Shown here: positions 25,877-35,279 of the stretch, piece by piece
Numbering within the stretch: the stretch's first letter is position 1
Layout of the letters: every line of letters starts with the position of its first letter
Origin: Halococcoides cellulosivorans
GTDB taxonomy: Archaea > Halobacteriota > Halobacteria > Halobacteriales > Haloarculaceae
DNA: 64,000 nt
Direction of reading: 5' to 3'
Assembly: GCF_003058365.1 (NCBI RefSeq)
Contig: NZ_CP028858.1
Location: 2,158,836 to 2,222,835 of the forward strand
Made by a program: the position numbers and the translations under genes
The notes under the pieces: generated by a model
Databases searched by the model: none
The model's input: only the letters and a program-made list of their open reading frames with translations
What the model was told of the DNA's origin: nothing

Positions 25877-28142
25877 CCCGCTCCGCTCGCGTCGTGTTCC
25901 GTTCCCGGACGATCTTGGCGTGATCGTTGACGTACAGGACGTGTCCATCGGTGTACGGCCCGAGATCGGTCTCGTAGAAGTTGAACTTGTACCCGATCGA
26001 AAAGCCCTGCAGGTCGAGGTTGTGGCCGAGCAGTCCGAGATAGGCGTTCGGTGGCAGACCGTCCATCGTCGAATTGACCATCTGATAGCGGTGACTCTGG
26101 CCCGTTCTGGACTGGATCGTTCCGGCATAGAAGTCCAGTTGGTTGCCCATCATCACGTCACCGTAGATCGTCGAACCCTGAGGGACGTTGTCACCGAGCC
26201 AGACGTGGGTCCGAACGTCACAGGGGACACACGCCCGCACCTGGAGCCGTTCGCGAGGCACGTCACTCGCGAGCAATCGCTGTTCGCTGACCTGGTTGCT
26301 CGGGGCGTAGTCGTTCGTGATCGTCTCGGCGACGAACCCGCTGTTGAGCAAGAAGAACACGGCGATGACCACTGCCAGAGCCGTCCGCGTGGCGGTGAGA
26401 GATCGGCCCACGTCGATAGCGTGGAGCCGATTCAGAAGCGACGGGAGTTCGTCCAGCCCGATCACCACGAACGGCACGGTGAACGTGAAGATGATCATCA
26501 TCACGCGCGCGACGGCGAACGCGTTCCCCGACGGGAGTGCCGACCCACCGAACATGGCGAAGAATCCGATTCCCAGCGCCAGGTGGCCCGTCGGGACCAC
26601 CTCCTCCCGATCGACGACGAGCCTGAAGATTGCGATGGCGATCCCGGCGGCCATGAGCAACCCAAAGACGACGTAGAGATACTTGGCCACCGTGATCGAG
26701 ACGGCCGAGTAATCCTGCTGGAACGAACTCACGGCACTCCCCGAGGTCTCGGCGTACATCACGCCCCTGACTCCGTCCAGGACCTTCGTCGGGAGTGTCG
26801 AGTACTTCCCCCCGAGCCCGGTGTGCAGATACCACGCGAGCGCCAGCGTGGCGTAGTACGCGACGTACCACGGCGAGAGGATCGCCGGCCGTGCGATCTC
26901 GAACGATCGCTCGGCGACACTGTCGAGGTGAGTCCGCAGTCGTCCCTCAGAAATTCGTGATGCCACCAGCGCGGGGAGATTGATCACGTGGAGCAGCTTG
27001 AGCAACGGGAACACGAACCCACCGGCGATGAGTGCGAACATGACGACGTACGCAGTCCCGTAGTGCGTGACAGCGACGCCAGCGCCGAACAGCAAGGCGA
27101 GTTTGTGTCTCGTCGACGGGACCAGTTCAGAGTCACTCGTCGCCAGCGCGAGCAACGCGAGGAAGATCACCGGTGTCGCCGCCCGCCCACCCGTGGGGTA
27201 GAGGACGTAAAACGAGTACGCGAACATGAAGATGCAGGCAGCGAGAAACGCCCCCGTCGGCGACGTGTACCGACGGTATGCTTCGTACAGCGCCACCGGA
27301 AGCACCGCGACGATGAACGGGTTCACGAGGTTCCACTCCAGAGCCATCGGCAAGCCGGTGACGACCGCGAAGACCGGGTACAGAACGCCGTTCGCCAGGA
27401 GTGACCCGATTCCCGATGCGTAGTTCGGGACCCACCGACCGAGTTCCATCGTGAGATTGGGGAGGGGTTGGGTGATCGTGAACGAGTCGAACAGCCGACC
27501 GTGATACACCAGCGACAGCGAGATACTCCAGACGGCGAGCGGCAAGTACCGCCGGCCACGGTCCGTCATCGCCACACCGACCGGGATGACGCCGATCACC
27601 CCGAGGAGCGCGAGCAAGAGCGCGTTGACTCCACCGACCGAATAGAGGGTGGTCCCGAACACGCTGGCGAACGGCAACAATAGCAACGCGAGCGGGACCG
27701 GCGAAACGATGTCCTCAGTTCGAACGCTGAGCGCGATCGTGGAATCACTCCAGACAGCCACGAGAGTGGCCAGGACTGCCGACAGTCCGACCAAAACCGG
27801 CAGCGTGAGTGGCCGATCTATCCCAACGAGTGGCAAGACGAGACTGGCCACACCCCCGATGGCCATGATCGAGGCGAGACTCAGCCCATAGATGTAACAG
27901 AGCGTCGTCGCGAGCGATCGTTCGGGAGCCCCGAGCGCCAGATAGGCGAACGCGCCGGGGACAAATAGGAGAAAGGCGACGGCGAACACTGGTCTGACCA
28001 GGGGAAGGTGAGGCCCAATCCAGTCGAGGACGGCAGGAACGACGATCCCCACGAGAAAGAATCCCGTGAGTCCCAACAGAGTTCGCCCGGTCAATCGGAG
28101 GCGAACGCGACCATCGTTTCGTTCGAACGATCCAGCGTTCAT
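25860..28142 (-). CDS. Large DUF2206-like polytopic membrane protein
   Basis: 760 residues with roughly 14-16 helices and an extracellular C-terminal domain of about 150 residues (from QVRACVPCDVRTHVWLGDN to the end). Patterns such as FLLFVPGAFAYLALGAPERS near the N-terminus and AVTHYGTAYVVMFALIAG fit the archaeal DUF2206 family, which resembles membrane glycosyltransferases of the GT-C type. A role in glycan assembly or transfer is likely from context. It is the last gene of the long minus-strand run and starts one base after the preceding stop. Confidence 0.8.
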   Translation of the reverse strand: MNAGSFERNDGRVRLRLTGRTLLGLTGFFLVGIVVPAVLDWIGPHLPLVRPVFAVAFLLFVPGAFAYLALGAPERSLATTLCYIYGLSLASIMAIGGVASLVLPLVGIDRPLTLPVLVGLSAVLATLVAVWSDSTIALSVRTEDIVSPVPLALLLLPFASVFGTTLYSVGGVNALLLALLGVIGVIPVGVAMTDRGRRYLPLAVWSISLSLVYHGRLFDSFTITQPLPNLTMELGRWVPNYASGIGSLLANGVLYPVFAVVTGLPMALEWNLVNPFIVAVLPVALYEAYRRYTSPTGAFLAACIFMFAYSFYVLYPTGGRAATPVIFLALLALATSDSELVPSTRHKLALLFGAGVAVTHYGTAYVVMFALIAGGFVFPLLKLLHVINLPALVASRISEGRLRTHLDSVAERSFEIARPAILSPWYVAYYATLALAWYLHTGLGGKYSTLPTKVLDGVRGVMYAETSGSAVSSFQQDYSAVSITVAKYLYVVFGLLMAAGIAIAIFRLVVDREEVVPTGHLALGIGFFAMFGGSALPSGNAFAVARVMMIIFTFTVPFVVIGLDELPSLLNRLHAIDVGRSLTATRTALAVVIAVFFLLNSGFVAETITNDYAPSNQVSEQRLLASDVPRERLQVRACVPCDVRTHVWLGDNVPQGSTIYGDVMMGNQLDFYAGTIQSRTGQSHRYQMVNSTMDGLPPNAYLGLLGHNLDLQGFSIGYKFNFYETDLGPYTDGHVLYVNDHAKIVRERNTTRAERVSAGS

Positions 28143-28143
28143 C

Positions 28144-29181
28144 TCAATCGTATCTGTTCTTTTCCACGGTTTTGTAAATACTTATCGTGAGATTTGCCGT
28201 TCGTTCCCACGTCATCTCGCGGGCAAACGCCCGTGACGCAGCACTCCGGCGGTCACGGTCGGTGTCGTCGTCGAGGAGTCGGCCCAGAAGTTCGACGTGG
28301 CGACCGATGTCGAGGGGATCGACGAGTTGGACCCCCTCGGTGTCGAAATCTCTCGCTGCCGAGTGCTCTGATGCGACGACCGGCGTCCCACAGGCCAATG
28401 CTTCGAGGATCGGCAACCCGAACGGTTCGTATGTCGACGGAAAATAAAACGCGGCGGCAGAACTGTACAGTTCGATCAACCGCTCCTTGGAGACGTACCC
28501 GAGGACCTCGACAGTCTCGATGGAATCCAATACCTCGCCGTGGTGTTCTGTCCATCCGTCCCCCGCGATGACCATTCGCCTCGACAATCGCTTGGCAGTT
28601 TCGATCACTGCAGACGGATTCTTGTGTGGCGAACACTTGCTCACGTGAAAGACGAAGTCACCGTCTCTCGATGTCGTCGGCGAGTTCAAGAAGGCCTCGT
28701 CGACCCCGTGAGGGACGAAATGGACCTGCTGGCTGTCGAACCCTGCATCCAGAAGGTACTCACGATCCATCGAACTGATCGCGATGATCGCGTCGACGTA
28801 TCTGCTAAATATCCGCTCCACACCGCGTTTGAACCTATCTGCGAACTGTCGAACTGCGTCGTTCGATTCGAGGTACATCGTCGCCTCGACGTCCGAGAAT
28901 TCCTCGACACCGTGTTCGGTCACGACGACTGCGGTGTCGTCTGAGCGAACGATCCGAGAGAGATCGGCAACGTGTCTCGACAGGCTCTCTTTCCCGTGGA
29001 CGAGGCGACCGAGTGGGTTGAGAGAGTTGAAGTGGATGACGTCAGCGGCCCCCGGAGTGTCGACCACGTCGACACCGTCGATTCGATCGCATTCGTCCGC
29101 CAACCGATCCATATACCGTCGTTGTGACGTCCACGTCGCATCGTTGCGATCCAGATACACCGACAGTTCGGACGCACACAT
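28144..29181 (-). CDS. GT4-family glycosyltransferase
   Basis: 345 residues with a GT-B fold. VHFVPHGVDEAF, HVSKCSPHKNPSAVIETA and AAFYFPSTYEPFGLPILEALACGTPVVASE mark the donor-binding half. ATG 29181 lies one base after the upstream stop, which favours it over an in-frame ATG at 29217 inside the previous gene. It resembles the enzyme at 19511-20458. Confidence 0.88.
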   Translation of the reverse strand: MCASELSVYLDRNDATWTSQRRYMDRLADECDRIDGVDVVDTPGAADVIHFNSLNPLGRLVHGKESLSRHVADLSRIVRSDDTAVVVTEHGVEEFSDVEATMYLESNDAVRQFADRFKRGVERIFSRYVDAIIAISSMDREYLLDAGFDSQQVHFVPHGVDEAFLNSPTTSRDGDFVFHVSKCSPHKNPSAVIETAKRLSRRMVIAGDGWTEHHGEVLDSIETVEVLGYVSKERLIELYSSAAAFYFPSTYEPFGLPILEALACGTPVVASEHSAARDFDTEGVQLVDPLDIGRHVELLGRLLDDDTDRDRRSAASRAFAREMTWERTANLTISIYKTVEKNRYD

Positions 29182-29182
29182 A

Positions 29183-30286
29183 TCAGTACAACTCGGCGAG
29201 TGATTCGACCCGTCCATCCCACGAGAACGCGTCGGCGAACCCCGTGAGATTTCGTTTCATCGTCGATCGCTGGCCCTCGTCCCGAAGCACTCCCTGCACT
29301 GCACTCCCGAAAGCGTCCTCGGGGGAAACGACGACTGCCGCAGACTCGTCCGCGAGGTCGTCCGCGACACTCGGGCCCTCCGAAAGCACCATCGGGACCC
29401 CGAGTGCCGCGTAGTAATAGATCTTCACCGGCGACGAGGCCTTCTGGAGCGACGAGGGCGTCTGTGGATTGATCGCCACCGCGGCCCGCGCGAGCAGCGG
29501 GAACGCCTCCGCGTCGGGCAACCGCCCCCGGACCTCCAGGGCGTCCAGGTCGCGCTCGCGTTTGCCCCGTTCCAGGGCCTCGCGTTTGGCCCCGTCCCCG
29601 ATCACGATGAGTTCCTCGACCTCGGGCAGCGCGGCGATCTCGAAAAACGCCTCGGCGTCGAGTTTCGGGTGGAGCGTCCCGAGAAAGACGACCCGTCCGG
29701 CCACGGTCTCGTCGGTCCGATACGGCGCGACGGTCTCGCCGTCGTAGCCGTTCGGGATGACGCTGATCGAGCGTGGATCGCGATCCCACTCCTCGGCGAC
29801 GAGCGTGCGCATGTTCTCCGAGACGACGACGATGTCGCCGGCGGCCTCGATCGCCCGGCTCTCGATACCGTAGATGGCGCGCTGGACGAGACCCCCCAGC
29901 GGGAGATCACCGTACCGCGACGAGGAGTGTGCCAGGTCGTGCATGTCGAGCACGTAGTCCCGCAGCCCCCAGAGCTGTCCGATTCCGGCGAGCGTCGAGT
30001 GTTCGAGTTGGACGGTCGCGTCGGACTCCCTGGCCAGCCGTTTCGCCCGGCGGACGATCAGCGACGCGCGGAGCGGTTCGTCGAGAATGCTCGCATTGGG
30101 CGTCGAGACGTCCGACACTTCGACCGCGGAGAGCCGCTCGGGCAGGTCCCGATCGGGCGTCGGGACGACGAGCGTGACCTCGAACCCACGCTCGGCCAGC
30201 CCGGACGCGAACGCCGTGACGCGGTTCGTCCCGCCGGTGGGATGGGACACGTCGCCGCCGTGGGCGATCACGATGTCGCGGGTCAT
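29183..30286 (-). CDS. GT4-family glycosyltransferase
   Basis: 367 residues with a GT-B fold. The N-terminus has IVIAHGGDVSHPTGGTNRVTAF, and the donor half contains ISVIPNGYDGE, VVFLGTLHPKLDAEAFFEIA and SSPVKIYYYAALGVPMVLSE. The usual E-x7-E is weak, so the donor is uncertain. ATG 30286 overlaps the stop of the upstream sulfatase-fold gene (ATGA). Confidence 0.88.
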   Translation of the reverse strand: MTRDIVIAHGGDVSHPTGGTNRVTAFASGLAERGFEVTLVVPTPDRDLPERLSAVEVSDVSTPNASILDEPLRASLIVRRAKRLARESDATVQLEHSTLAGIGQLWGLRDYVLDMHDLAHSSSRYGDLPLGGLVQRAIYGIESRAIEAAGDIVVVSENMRTLVAEEWDRDPRSISVIPNGYDGETVAPYRTDETVAGRVVFLGTLHPKLDAEAFFEIAALPEVEELIVIGDGAKREALERGKRERDLDALEVRGRLPDAEAFPLLARAAVAINPQTPSSLQKASSPVKIYYYAALGVPMVLSEGPSVADDLADESAAVVVSPEDAFGSAVQGVLRDEGQRSTMKRNLTGFADAFSWDGRVESLAELY

Positions 30287-31509
30287 GGCTGTTCGGTGCG
30301 GGCGAGCGTCGCCGTGGCGTCCGCGATCCGTGACTGTTCGGCCAGGTGCGTCCGGAACCGCTCGGCGAGGGCGTCGATGGGGTCGTCCCCCTCGGTCCAC
30401 GCCCCCGACACCGCCGACGTGTCGACGATCCGGCGCTCGCCGTCGGCCTCGACCAGCACCGCCGATCCGTCACGCGTCCACACACGGACCCCCGGCGCGC
30501 TCGACATCGCCGGCTCCGACCCGTCGGCCAGCGCCCCGAGAAACGACGGGAGCTCCCGAAGCGAGACGGTCTCGGAGACGGTCCGATCGTCGACGCCGTC
30601 CACGACGAACGGGACGTGGACGTTCTCGTCGTGGAGATACGGTTCGTGGCCGTAGAATCCGTGCTCGCCGAACGCCTCGCCGTGATCGCCGTGGACGGCG
30701 ACGATCGCGTCGTCGAGATCCTCGCGTAACTGCCCGAGAAAGGCGTCGCTGTACCGGATCGAGTCGTCGTACGCCGTCACCAGTTTGTCGTGCAGCCCGT
30801 CCGAAAACGGCGTTTCGTGACTCTGCCGCCAGAACTCGAAGTTCGCGTGAAACTCCTGTATACGCGACTGGTGCCGGAACTCCGAGTCCGACATGTAGGG
30901 GTTGTGCGCGTCCATCAGAAAGACCCACAGAAAATAGGGCTCGTCCGTATTGCTCGCCCACGAGACGGCGTCGTCGTAATAGGACTCCCAGGGCTTGAAC
31001 ACTTCCTCGCGCTGCCAGACGTTCATGAACACGCGGGCCAGCGACGAGACCCGACTCTCGTCGAGAAACCCGTCGAACACGCGTTGATACAGTCGGCCAC
31101 GGTTCGACTCGTCCATGAAGTCCTCGAACTGATCGAACCCCTGATCGAACCCGAAGTGTCGCGACGTGAACGGATTGGGAGTGAACGCGCCCGTCGTGTA
31201 CCCCCGGCGCTGGAGCGTCTCGGGCAGCGTCTCTCGGGCCTCCATGTGCGATCGAATGCGCTCACGGCGCGCCACGAGCGTCGAGTCGGCGTCCGTCTCG
31301 CGGTCGACCGGCCACTGACCGGTGAAGATGACCGGCATCGATTCGGGGGTGGCCGGACCGGGCGCGACGGCGTTCTCGAAGACGAGTCCGTCCGACGCCA
31401 TCGCGTCCAGTGTCGGCGTCGTCTCCTCGTCGTAGCCCATGAACCCGCAGTGATCGGCCCGAAGGCTGTCGATCGTGACGAGCACGATGTTCGGCCGGTC
31501 GTCGCTCAC
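30283..31509 (-). CDS. Sulfatase-fold enzyme
   Basis: 408 residues. The first metal site is NIVLVTIDSLRADHCGFMGY and the second IVAVHGDHGEAFGEHGFYGH. The nucleophile region (ENAVAPGPATPESMPVIFTG) lacks C-x-P-x-R. It is closely related to the neighbour at 31506-32795 (shared ADHCGFMGYD-ETTP-LDAMASDGLVFENA), which indicates tandem duplication. The GTG start overlaps the upstream stop. A glycan- or lipid-modifying role in the envelope is inferred. Confidence 0.88.
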   Translation of the reverse strand: MSDDRPNIVLVTIDSLRADHCGFMGYDEETTPTLDAMASDGLVFENAVAPGPATPESMPVIFTGQWPVDRETDADSTLVARRERIRSHMEARETLPETLQRRGYTTGAFTPNPFTSRHFGFDQGFDQFEDFMDESNRGRLYQRVFDGFLDESRVSSLARVFMNVWQREEVFKPWESYYDDAVSWASNTDEPYFLWVFLMDAHNPYMSDSEFRHQSRIQEFHANFEFWRQSHETPFSDGLHDKLVTAYDDSIRYSDAFLGQLREDLDDAIVAVHGDHGEAFGEHGFYGHEPYLHDENVHVPFVVDGVDDRTVSETVSLRELPSFLGALADGSEPAMSSAPGVRVWTRDGSAVLVEADGERRIVDTSAVSGAWTEGDDPIDALAERFRTHLAEQSRIADATATLARTEQP

Positions 31510-32795
31510 GTATCGGACACCTCCTCGACCGCCGCCCTGATCGCTCGCGTCTCCGTCTCCATCTGGACGTGCCTGGTCAGCGCGTCCGAGAACGCGTCGC
31601 GTCCCTCGGGCGACTCCTCGACGCGGTTGTCCTGTTCGCCCGGGTCGGCCCCGAGGTCGTACAGCGCCTCTCGGTCACCGTCCTTGAGGTATTTCCCCGA
31701 GCGCGTCCGCACGGCGGCGCGACGGTGTCCCTCGGCGAACACCTTCGAGGTCACCCACGGCCGCCCCGAATCGTCGAGCATCGACGGCGCTCTGAACGAC
31801 TGTGACGCGTCCGCCAGGTCTGCGATCGTCGGTGCGAGCTGCCGCAACCCGACCGGATCCGACACCCGTTCGTCGCGTCCGAGATTCCCGACGACGAGCG
31901 GGACGTGAATCAGCTCCTCGGTCAGGTAGGGTTGGTGGCCGTACCGGCCGTGTTCGCCGAACTCCTCGCCGTGGTCGGCGTGCACGACGAACACCGGATC
32001 GTCCGCAGCGAGATCGGATTGCAGTCGGTCGAGAAACTGGTCGCCGTATCGGATCGAATCGTCGTAGAGATTCACGAGACGGTCGTGAGTCTCGTCGTCG
32101 AAGTCCGGTTCCCACCCGTTGGTGAACATCTCGTAGTACTGTTGAAAGGCCCGATACTTGTCCGAGCGTGAACTCCACCGCTGGGTCTCCGATGGCGGCA
32201 TCCACGGATGGTGCGGTTCGAGCAAGAGCACCCACAGAAAGTAGGGCTCCTCGACGCGCTCGCGCCACGCCATGATCTGGTCGTAAAAGTCCGACCAGGG
32301 GCGAAGGATCTCGTCTTTCGTCACCACGTTTTTGAACAGTCGAAGGTACGTCGACAGCCCACCGCCTTCGATGGAATTCCGGAACACACGGTTCCATGCC
32401 CGTTCGACGACGCCCGTGTCCTCGGCCAGGAAGTCCTCGAACCAGTCGAACCCGCTGTCGAATCCGAAATACGACGACGCCGGTGGATTGGGCGACAGGG
32501 CCCCCGTACTGTACCCCGCGTTCGAGAGCACCTCGGCGATCGTCCGTCGGGAGGTGACTTGTTCACGCTGTTCGGTGTTGAACCCGATCTCGGGACTCGC
32601 CAGCGAGTGTTCGCCCGTCATCACCGCCGTCATCGAAGCGATGGTCGGAACCCCCGACGCGATGGCGTTCTCGAAGACGAGCCCGTCCGACGCCATCGCG
32701 TCGAGTGCGGGCGTCGTCTCTCGGTCGTACCCCATGAAACCGCAATGGTCGGCTCTGAGACTGTCGTATGTGATCAGGACGATATTCCGTGTCAT
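31506..32795 (-). CDS. Sulfatase-fold enzyme
   Basis: 429 residues. Motifs are NIVLITYDSLRADHCGFMGY, AIASGVPTIASMTAVMTGEH and VFVVHADHGEEFGEHGRYGH, with RTRSGKYLKDGDREALYDLG near the C-terminus as in true sulfatases. It is a close paralogue of the next gene. ATG 32795 overlaps the glycosyltransferase stop (ATGA), so an upstream in-frame ATG at 32843 is unlikely. Confidence 0.9.
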   Translation of the reverse strand: MTRNIVLITYDSLRADHCGFMGYDRETTPALDAMASDGLVFENAIASGVPTIASMTAVMTGEHSLASPEIGFNTEQREQVTSRRTIAEVLSNAGYSTGALSPNPPASSYFGFDSGFDWFEDFLAEDTGVVERAWNRVFRNSIEGGGLSTYLRLFKNVVTKDEILRPWSDFYDQIMAWRERVEEPYFLWVLLLEPHHPWMPPSETQRWSSRSDKYRAFQQYYEMFTNGWEPDFDDETHDRLVNLYDDSIRYGDQFLDRLQSDLAADDPVFVVHADHGEEFGEHGRYGHQPYLTEELIHVPLVVGNLGRDERVSDPVGLRQLAPTIADLADASQSFRAPSMLDDSGRPWVTSKVFAEGHRRAAVRTRSGKYLKDGDREALYDLGADPGEQDNRVEESPEGRDAFSDALTRHVQMETETRAIRAAVEEVSDT

Positions 32796-34039
32796 ATGAT
32801 CTCCTCGTACGTCGCAATACATTGCTGGGCGACCGTCGACCACGAATACTCGGCCGCGCGCTCGCGAGCGGCCCGCTCGACGCTCGGGCCTGTCCGGTCG
32901 GCCAGCGCGCGGTCGATCGCCGCCGCCAGCGCGTCGGGATCGTTCGGATCGACCAGCAGGCCCTGCTCGCCCGCACCGAGCAGGTCGGGCAGTGCGCCGA
33001 CGGTCGTCCCCACGACGGGCGTGCCCGCCGCGAGCGCCTCGACGGCGGTCATGCCGAAGCCCTCTTCGAGCGAGGGCAACACGAACAGATCCGCGATCGC
33101 GTACAGCGCGGGCAGGTCGGCCTCGGGGACGAACCCCGGCATCGTGAGGGCGCCGGCGACGCCGACGTCACGAGCGGTCGCCTGGACCCGGTCGACGTAC
33201 TCGCCGTCGAGGTCGTCCTCGCCGGCGACCACCAGATCGAGCGCGGGGCCGTCCACCTGACCGATCGCACGCACCAGATCGAGCACACCCTTCCGGGGCA
33301 TGACCGTCCCGACGAACAGGACGACCGGACCGTCACCGAGGCCGTACGCCTCCCGCACGCGCTCGCGCTCGGCCGTCGGGACGTCCCCGAACCGCTCCAG
33401 GTCGACGCCGTTGGGCAACACCGAGACGGTCGCCGGGTCGACCCCACAGTCGACGAACGCGTCGGCGACGTCGTCGTTCAGCACGGTCGTGTGCGCGACG
33501 CGAGTCGCGAGATACCGGTCCGGCGACGCGACCGAGAGGATCGACGGCGCGCTCACCAGGCCGTCGGCGCGCTGGTCGTCGGTCAGGACGTCCAGGCGCA
33601 ACTCCCCGAGGTGGGCGGTGTAGACCGTTCGCTCGCGCAATCCGGGCGCGACCGTCGCGAGCACGCTCGCCGCGAAGGGGAGATGGACGTGGATCACGTC
33701 GGGGTCGATCACCTGCAGGCGGCGGCGGGCCCGCCGCGCGAAGTTCGTCCGGTCGGCGACGAGACGGGCCAGGCCGAGCGGCGACGTGACCTGATCGTAG
33801 GGCACGCGCTCCCAGGGCTCGTCGGCCCCGGTCCGGAGTGCGATGCGATCGAAGGTGACGCCGTCGTGGCTGGCACTCGCGGGCAGGCCCGCCCATTGCC
33901 GCTCGACGACGCGCACGTCGTGGCCCTCTCGGGCGGTCTCGTGGGCGAGATGCCAGACGACGCGGGGGACCGACCCACGGCCGTCGTAGACCTGTTCGTG
34001 GCCGTCGTAGACGTGAACGACGGTGAGCGAGTCGGTCAC
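32792..34039 (-). CDS. GT4-family glycosyltransferase
   Basis: 415 residues. VSVLPNGVDLERF, VVLFVGTVMPRKGVLDLVRA and ADLFVLPSLEEGFGMTAVEALAAGTPVVGT are classic GT4 features with the donor-binding E-x7-E. The N-terminus (HVYDGHEQVYDGRGSVPRVVWHLA) should bind the acceptor. GTG 34039 overlaps the stop of a 33-residue ORF (GTGA) and fits the family start. Confidence 0.9.
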   Translation of the reverse strand: MTDSLTVVHVYDGHEQVYDGRGSVPRVVWHLAHETAREGHDVRVVERQWAGLPASASHDGVTFDRIALRTGADEPWERVPYDQVTSPLGLARLVADRTNFARRARRRLQVIDPDVIHVHLPFAASVLATVAPGLRERTVYTAHLGELRLDVLTDDQRADGLVSAPSILSVASPDRYLATRVAHTTVLNDDVADAFVDCGVDPATVSVLPNGVDLERFGDVPTAERERVREAYGLGDGPVVLFVGTVMPRKGVLDLVRAIGQVDGPALDLVVAGEDDLDGEYVDRVQATARDVGVAGALTMPGFVPEADLPALYAIADLFVLPSLEEGFGMTAVEALAAGTPVVGTTVGALPDLLGAGEQGLLVDPNDPDALAAAIDRALADRTGPSVERAARERAAEYSWSTVAQQCIATYEEII

Positions 34040-34137
34040 TGACGGGGCCCTCCACGAGCGCTGTCCACGGGGTCGATCGACGCCGCCGGTCCCCACCGCT
34101 CGACCGCCGTCGCCGGATCCACACCCACCCCACCCAT
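34036..34137 (-). CDS. Possible 33-residue peptide
   Basis: An ATG 5 bases after the stop of the ribbon-helix-helix gene opens a frame of 33 residues (MGGVGVDPATAVERWGPAAS..., ending GGPRQ) whose TGA overlaps the GTG of the glycosyltransferase. Spacing and overlap fit a coupled operon gene, but the peptide matches nothing I know and does not contain the lasso motif. Confidence 0.25.
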   Translation of the reverse strand: MGGVGVDPATAVERWGPAASIDPVDSARGGPRQ

Positions 34138-34142
34138 CGCCG

Positions 34143-34364
34143 TCAGTCCTCCAGATATCCGAGTGATTTGAGCCGGTCCTCGACCTCCTGTTCGTCGACC
34201 GTGTCGTCGACGGCGTCGTCGGTCTCGACGCTGGCGAGCACCTCTTCGATCACGAAGGTGATGTACTCGCTCGCGGAATCGAACTCGGTCCGCGACAGTC
34301 GGTCCTCGACCCGATCGACGATCTCCGGCGGGAGGTCGACCGACTGTGTGGTGGCAGGGGTCAT
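34143..34364 (-). CDS. Ribbon-helix-helix-like protein with a sulfatase-type C-terminal tail
   Basis: 73 residues. SVDLPPEIVDRVEDRLSRTE and FDSASEYITFVIEEVLASV form a ribbon-helix-helix-like unit. An acidic linker leads to EVEDRLKSLGYLED, almost the same tail as in the sulfatase-fold proteins ending at 20455 and 22827. No toxin gene follows, so it is not an obvious antitoxin. It could regulate the island or dock to its enzymes. It lies 46 bases after the kinase gene, and that gap is AT-rich enough to hold a promoter (attgtacaaaa at 34390-34400). Confidence 0.7.
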   Translation of the reverse strand: MTPATTQSVDLPPEIVDRVEDRLSRTEFDSASEYITFVIEEVLASVETDDAVDDTVDEQEVEDRLKSLGYLED

Positions 34365-34410
34365 AACAACTAATTCAACTGAACGGGTGATTGTACAAAA
34401 CAGTTGCCGT

Positions 34411-35271
34411 TCACGCTACGTTCCCCTCCTCCAGAACGGCTCGCACCGCGGCCCTGGTCTCGACTGCCGATCGGTCGCCGTCGGCCCCCGCGACCGAGAC
34501 GACCGGGACCGATTCAGCGAGCGCGGTCCACCGGTCGACGGTCCGCTCGACGGTGTCCGGCCGCGCGTCGAGATGGGTGGTGTATGAGGCCCCCAAGAGC
34601 GTGAGTGCTGCCGCGGCCGGCGACCGACGCCCGCCGTCATCGTCGAGGGCGACGATCGCATCGATCGGAAGGACTGCGCCGGATCGGTCCGGCGACAGGC
34701 GGTGAATCGCGCCGTCGCCGGTCGCCAGCGGGTGGCGCTCGACCGGCGTCAGCCCGGTGGCCTCGACGGCCGTCGGCGTGGTCCGGACGAGCGGTGGGCC
34801 GGCGATCAGCGCCGGACGGTCGGCCAGAACGGGCACCACGTCGTCAGCGAGCACCGTCCCACCGGCCGCGGCAAGCTGCATCGCGAGCGTGGACTTGCCG
34901 GCCCCCGAGGGCCCGACGATCACGACGACCCCGCCGTCGATCAGTGCGGCGCTGCCGTGGAGCAAGTCCCGCCCGCGCTGATGGCAGAGAGCGGCGATAC
35001 CGACGCCGAGGATCGGCCCGGCGAGTGCGGCCGCCGACACGCCCTCGGCGCGGTCGACGACGAGGCGTCGCCCCTCGTGGGCCGACAGCGTCGCCACGTC
35101 CGGAATCCGGACACCGCCGCGCGTCTCGTCGACGGGCGCGGCGAGCACCCTCTCCTCGACCGTCCCGGTCTCGATCCGAACGTCCGGGTCGCCTGTCGCT
35201 GTCGGGAGGGGTAACTCGACCGGCGAGTCGAAAAGCAGATCGAAACAGCGGTACGTCTCGCGGGTCGCCAT
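34411..35271 (-). CDS. HPr kinase-like protein of the lasso locus
   Basis: 286 residues. The C-terminal half has the HPrK-like P-loop fold: LLHGSAALIDGGVVVIVG then GPSGAGKSTLAMQL (Walker A at about residues 118-125), followed by VLADDVVPVL. The N-terminal half is the variable domain seen in HprK-related kinases. In the paeninodin lasso cluster of Paenibacillus such a kinase phosphorylates the C-terminal Ser of the precursor. Here it begins 8 bases after the precursor stop, and the precursor core has Thr and Ser near its end. The substrate is inferred from position. Confidence 0.85.
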   Translation of the reverse strand: MATRETYRCFDLLFDSPVELPLPTATGDPDVRIETGTVEERVLAAPVDETRGGVRIPDVATLSAHEGRRLVVDRAEGVSAAALAGPILGVGIAALCHQRGRDLLHGSAALIDGGVVVIVGPSGAGKSTLAMQLAAAGGTVLADDVVPVLADRPALIAGPPLVRTTPTAVEATGLTPVERHPLATGDGAIHRLSPDRSGAVLPIDAIVALDDDGGRRSPAAAALTLLGASYTTHLDARPDTVERTVDRWTALAESVPVVSVAGADGDRSAVETRAAVRAVLEEGNVA

Positions 35272-35279
35272 CCCGAGTG

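Noticed and set aside
34143-34364. Stand-alone antitoxin of a toxin-antitoxin pair
   Set aside because: No toxin gene is next to it, and its acidic tail matches sulfatase-fold proteins instead of toxin-binding tails.
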